Below, in pieces: positions 61,851 through 64,000 of a stretch of 64,000 nucleotides of DNA (its first letter is position 1; each line of letters begins with the position of its first letter). Below the pieces are notes generated by a model, which did no database searches, had not been told where the DNA came from, and saw only the letters and a program-made list of their open reading frames with translations. A program made the translations under genes and the position numbers. The stretch comes from Sipunculus nudus (taxonomy: Eukaryota; Annelida; Sipuncula; Golfingiida; Sipunculidae), in contig JAPPUL010000076.1 of NCBI GenBank assembly GCA_026874595.1, positions 186,001-250,000 on the forward strand. Reading direction: 5' to 3'.

Positions 61851-62735
61851 ATGAATAATTTTTCGATACGAGTTAATGGAGATTTAATAAGTAGTGCAAA
61901 GATAGATGAGGGGGTGAGAAATTATATATCGGAGTTAGATGCTGAGGGTTTAGAGAGGCTTGGTTCAGAGTTGGATGTGTATGAGGAGGGGGTTTACGGG
62001 ATGCTTAAGGCAGAGGTTTCGAATCGGTTAGTAGATAAGCTTTTGTTATTTCAACATGCGTTAGATGAGGGGATAGTCTTAGAAGGGGTGTCTTTGAAGG
62101 AGGAGTGTAAACGCAGGGGGCTTGAGGGAAGTTATTCTAGTTATAGTGGATCTGAACTTGAAGAGCTTGTGCGAATGGAGCTAATAATAGATATATTGGA
62201 AAGGAGGCTTATAGAGGATTTAAAGGAGATGGGAGATGATGTGCTACATAAATATTACGAAGAGAACAAGAGGTACTTTTCGTATGGGCGTGGAGTATCT
62301 ATAAGACATATCTTAATAAAGAGCACAGGTAACAGTGTGTTGGATAAGGAATCTAGAGATATGGCCCAGGGCTTATTAGATCTTTTAACTAGCGGGACAG
62401 AAGGTTTTACAACGATAGCTAAAAAGTATTCTGATTGTGAGAGTGGACAGAGGGGAGGGGAACTTGGATATATATACAAGGGGGCATTAGGAGATGAAGA
62501 ATTTGAAGAGATTATATTTAGTCTTGAGATAAGAAAGCCTTCTGGGATATTCGAGAGTAAGTATGGCTATCATATAGTTGAGGTACTTAATGCGGTAGAT
62601 AACTTTACACCTTCCTTTTTAACGGTTAAGGATATTATACGCGATATATTGCATGAGAAGGTAAAAGAGGAGCGGCGAGAGGCATTAATTGAGCTTTTAT
62701 GGGAGCGTGCAAACATAGAATATATTGCAGTATAA
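61851..62735 (+). CDS. Parvulin-type peptidyl-prolyl isomerase, cytoplasmic
   Basis: The 294-residue protein has a SurA-like helical N-terminus (about 1-140) and one parvulin domain (about 148-245): RGVSIRHILIKSTG, AKKYSDCESGQRGGELGYI, FEEIIFSLEIRKPSGIFESK, YGYHIVEVL. No signal peptide or membrane anchor is seen, although most SurA/PrsA proteins are exported. It could act on nascent chains in the cytoplasm. The start lies 14 bases after the amidotransferase stop, with GGGTTTAGG-like sequence before it. Confidence 0.85.
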   Translation: MNNFSIRVNGDLISSAKIDEGVRNYISELDAEGLERLGSELDVYEEGVYGMLKAEVSNRLVDKLLLFQHALDEGIVLEGVSLKEECKRRGLEGSYSSYSGSELEELVRMELIIDILERRLIEDLKEMGDDVLHKYYEENKRYFSYGRGVSIRHILIKSTGNSVLDKESRDMAQGLLDLLTSGTEGFTTIAKKYSDCESGQRGGELGYIYKGALGDEEFEEIIFSLEIRKPSGIFESKYGYHIVEVLNAVDNFTPSFLTVKDIIRDILHEKVKEERREALIELLWERANIEYIAV

Positions 62736-62769
62736 AGCCTAGAGTATAGAAGATAGATATAGATTGCTT

Positions 62770-64000
62770 TTAATTTTCAAAAGACTTATCTAAAGTAGTT
62801 AATAAAGCTATAATATTTTTGTAACCGGATGGATCAATATACTCACTACAAGAAAGCTTTAAGTCTATCTTTTGCCCAGTTTTAGTTTTAATGCCGATAA
62901 CTTTCATGGAGCTTTTATTAAGCGAGTTAAGTAAAACATTGTTGGTTGTATTAAATAATTTAGAAAACTTTCTTCCGATTAGCTCAGCATGGTTAAAGCC
63001 AAGTATTTTAGTAATAGCCTGATTTGTAAATAATATTTCTTCTTTCATATTCGTAGTAAGTACCATATATGGCAATTTGTTAACAATATTTCTATATTTC
63101 TCACGACTGTTATTAGTAAGCCTTTCAATTATCTTTGTATGAGTTACATCTTCATACACCAACATTGTCCCAAATGCATTATTATATGTAGTATCGTATA
63201 ATATAGTTCCATTTATATTTATATATGATTTACCTTGAAGGAAGGGTAGATCTTCAAGTAGAGCCTCATCTATTGTAAAGTCTTTATGTTCTGTTAAAAG
63301 TTCCTTTATAGCATGATTTATTTTTTTAGAGTTTGCAAGTGAAAATATACTCTTACCTATAACAGTTTTACAATTTAGCTTCTTATCCTCTTTATTAAGG
63401 CAACTAGTATTACTTTCTATTATTGTTCCACCGAGGTCTGTTATAAATATTTTTGAGGGGATATTACCTAGTATCTGTTTGTACTTTTCTGCTACTAGAT
63501 TAGTTTCTTGTAAACTAGCTTCTTTTGGCTTTATAGATGATTTTAAAGAACGCTCTTTATTATTTGTAGCGTTATTCGTAGCGTTTTGTCCGTTTGGTAA
63601 TATCTTTTTTATTAGTATTAATATTTGTCCAATGGCACCTGTAGTCTTTAATACAGGATTAAAGAACATCTCAAAATCTATTTTCTTATGTATGTTGTTA
63701 TATATGCTTTGCTTTATTTTAAGACTCTTTTTAGCCTTTTTCACTTTCTCTATTATAAGTCTTTTCCCTTCTATTAGGTTTGGATACGCATTTATAAACT
63801 TTACTCCTGCTTTATTTAAACTTTCAACCTCTACAGTCTTTTCTGGGTTTACTGCAAATAATGGATTTGAGTGAGATTGTTGTAGGCTAAGTGAGAACTC
63901 GGTCTTATCAAATAACACATCTTTCACATTTTTATAGTGCTCTTTATAATAATCTGTTTCAACTACTTTTGTGTCTAGATATATAAGTAACTCTTGTATC
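62770..64000 (-). CDS. PAS-domain signalling protein, 5' end off the window
   Basis: Two PAS domains are visible (about 145-245, KIFITDLGGTIIESN; about 275-375, MVLTTNMKEEILFTNQAI and FNHAELIGRKFSKLF), preceded by a region with a repeated Lys-rich helix (VKKAKKSLKIKQ). The protein ends with the second PAS domain and has no kinase, GGDEF or HTH domain at this end. The longest frame with a start codon begins with GTG at 63927. However, the frame stays open to the window edge (IQELLIYLDTKVVETDYY), so the gene probably begins off the edge. Confidence 0.7.
   Translation of the reverse strand, partial: IQELLIYLDTKVVETDYYKEHYKNVKDVLFDKTEFSLSLQQSHSNPLFAVNPEKTVEVESLNKAGVKFINAYPNLIEGKRLIIEKVKKAKKSLKIKQSIYNNIHKKIDFEMFFNPVLKTTGAIGQILILIKKILPNGQNATNNATNNKERSLKSSIKPKEASLQETNLVAEKYKQILGNIPSKIFITDLGGTIIESNTSCLNKEDKKLNCKTVIGKSIFSLANSKKINHAIKELLTEHKDFTIDEALLEDLPFLQGKSYININGTILYDTTYNNAFGTMLVYEDVTHTKIIERLTNNSREKYRNIVNKLPYMVLTTNMKEEILFTNQAITKILGFNHAELIGRKFSKLFNTTNNVLLNSLNKSSMKVIGIKTKTGQKIDLKLSCSEYIDPSGYKNIIALLTTLDKSFEN

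Noticed and set aside
1-64000. tRNA, rRNA or insertion-sequence genes
   Set aside because: None was recognised by reading; a covariance-model search would be needed to exclude small RNA genes.

Overview
The window is AT-rich chromosomal DNA of a free-living Gram-negative bacterium. Support comes from lipoproteins with lipoboxes, an LpoB-like outer-membrane lipoprotein, TRAP/TAXI transport, heme O synthase and proton-translocating transhydrogenase. The mix of an S55 (SpoIVB-type) peptidase, COG3014/LpoB/LPP20 lipoproteins, a dimeric glycyl-tRNA synthetase and an anaerobic cobalamin pathway suggests a deltaproteobacterium-like lineage. That placement is inference; no rRNA or tRNA gene was recognised.

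Layout: 1-1.8 kb, pyrB (cut by the left edge) and a pyrC-family gene whose product lacks the metal ligands. 1.8-9.4 kb, mostly minus strand: ctaB, dxs, ispA, a DUF116 membrane protein, a P-loop kinase-like protein and glyQS. 9.5-20 kb: dut, a TlpA-like thioredoxin, three large exported proteins (LamG/FN3, beta-propeller, S55 peptidase), rluD and asnB. 20-24 kb: a lipoprotein operon (COG3014, LpoB, LPP20-like). 24-31 kb, plus strand: hemB, dprA, topA, xerC, trxA and a CoA-binding protein. 31-38.4 kb, minus strand: pntAA-pntAB-pntB-glgP and a coiled-coil protein of unknown function. 38.8-46.8 kb, plus strand: a small membrane protein, rluB-type pseudouridine synthase, a PQQ-type propeller, two TAXI binding proteins (the first frameshifted) and a fused TRAP permease. 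46.8-58.3 kb, minus strand: a 13-gene cobalamin cluster read cbiA, cbiC, ferredoxin, cbiD, cbiET, cbiF, cbiG, cbiH, Cys-rich protein, cobS, cobC, cbiB, cobU. 58.5-62.7 kb, plus strand: ppdK, a glutamine amidotransferase and a parvulin. The right edge holds a PAS-domain protein cut by the window end.

The most unusual signal is not one gene but a sequence habit. Short tandem duplications are everywhere. Some repeat Shine-Dalgarno-bearing DNA in front of genes (dxs, the DUF116 gene, lpoB, xerC, the first TAXI gene). Some are in-frame minisatellites inside conserved enzymes (topA, xerC, cobS, rluD, the cobalamin ferredoxin). Some copy gene ends into the neighbouring spacer (ctaB/dxs, the LamG gene, cbiA). 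The start of ispA also seems to need a frame change across a nine-A tract. Together these point to active slipped-strand or recombinational duplication that could tune translation.

Metabolically the window links pyrimidine, isoprenoid, heme and cobalamin synthesis with C3/C4 interconversion (PpdK), glycogen breakdown (GlgP) and NADPH supply (Pnt). No mobile element, CRISPR array or phage gene was recognised.
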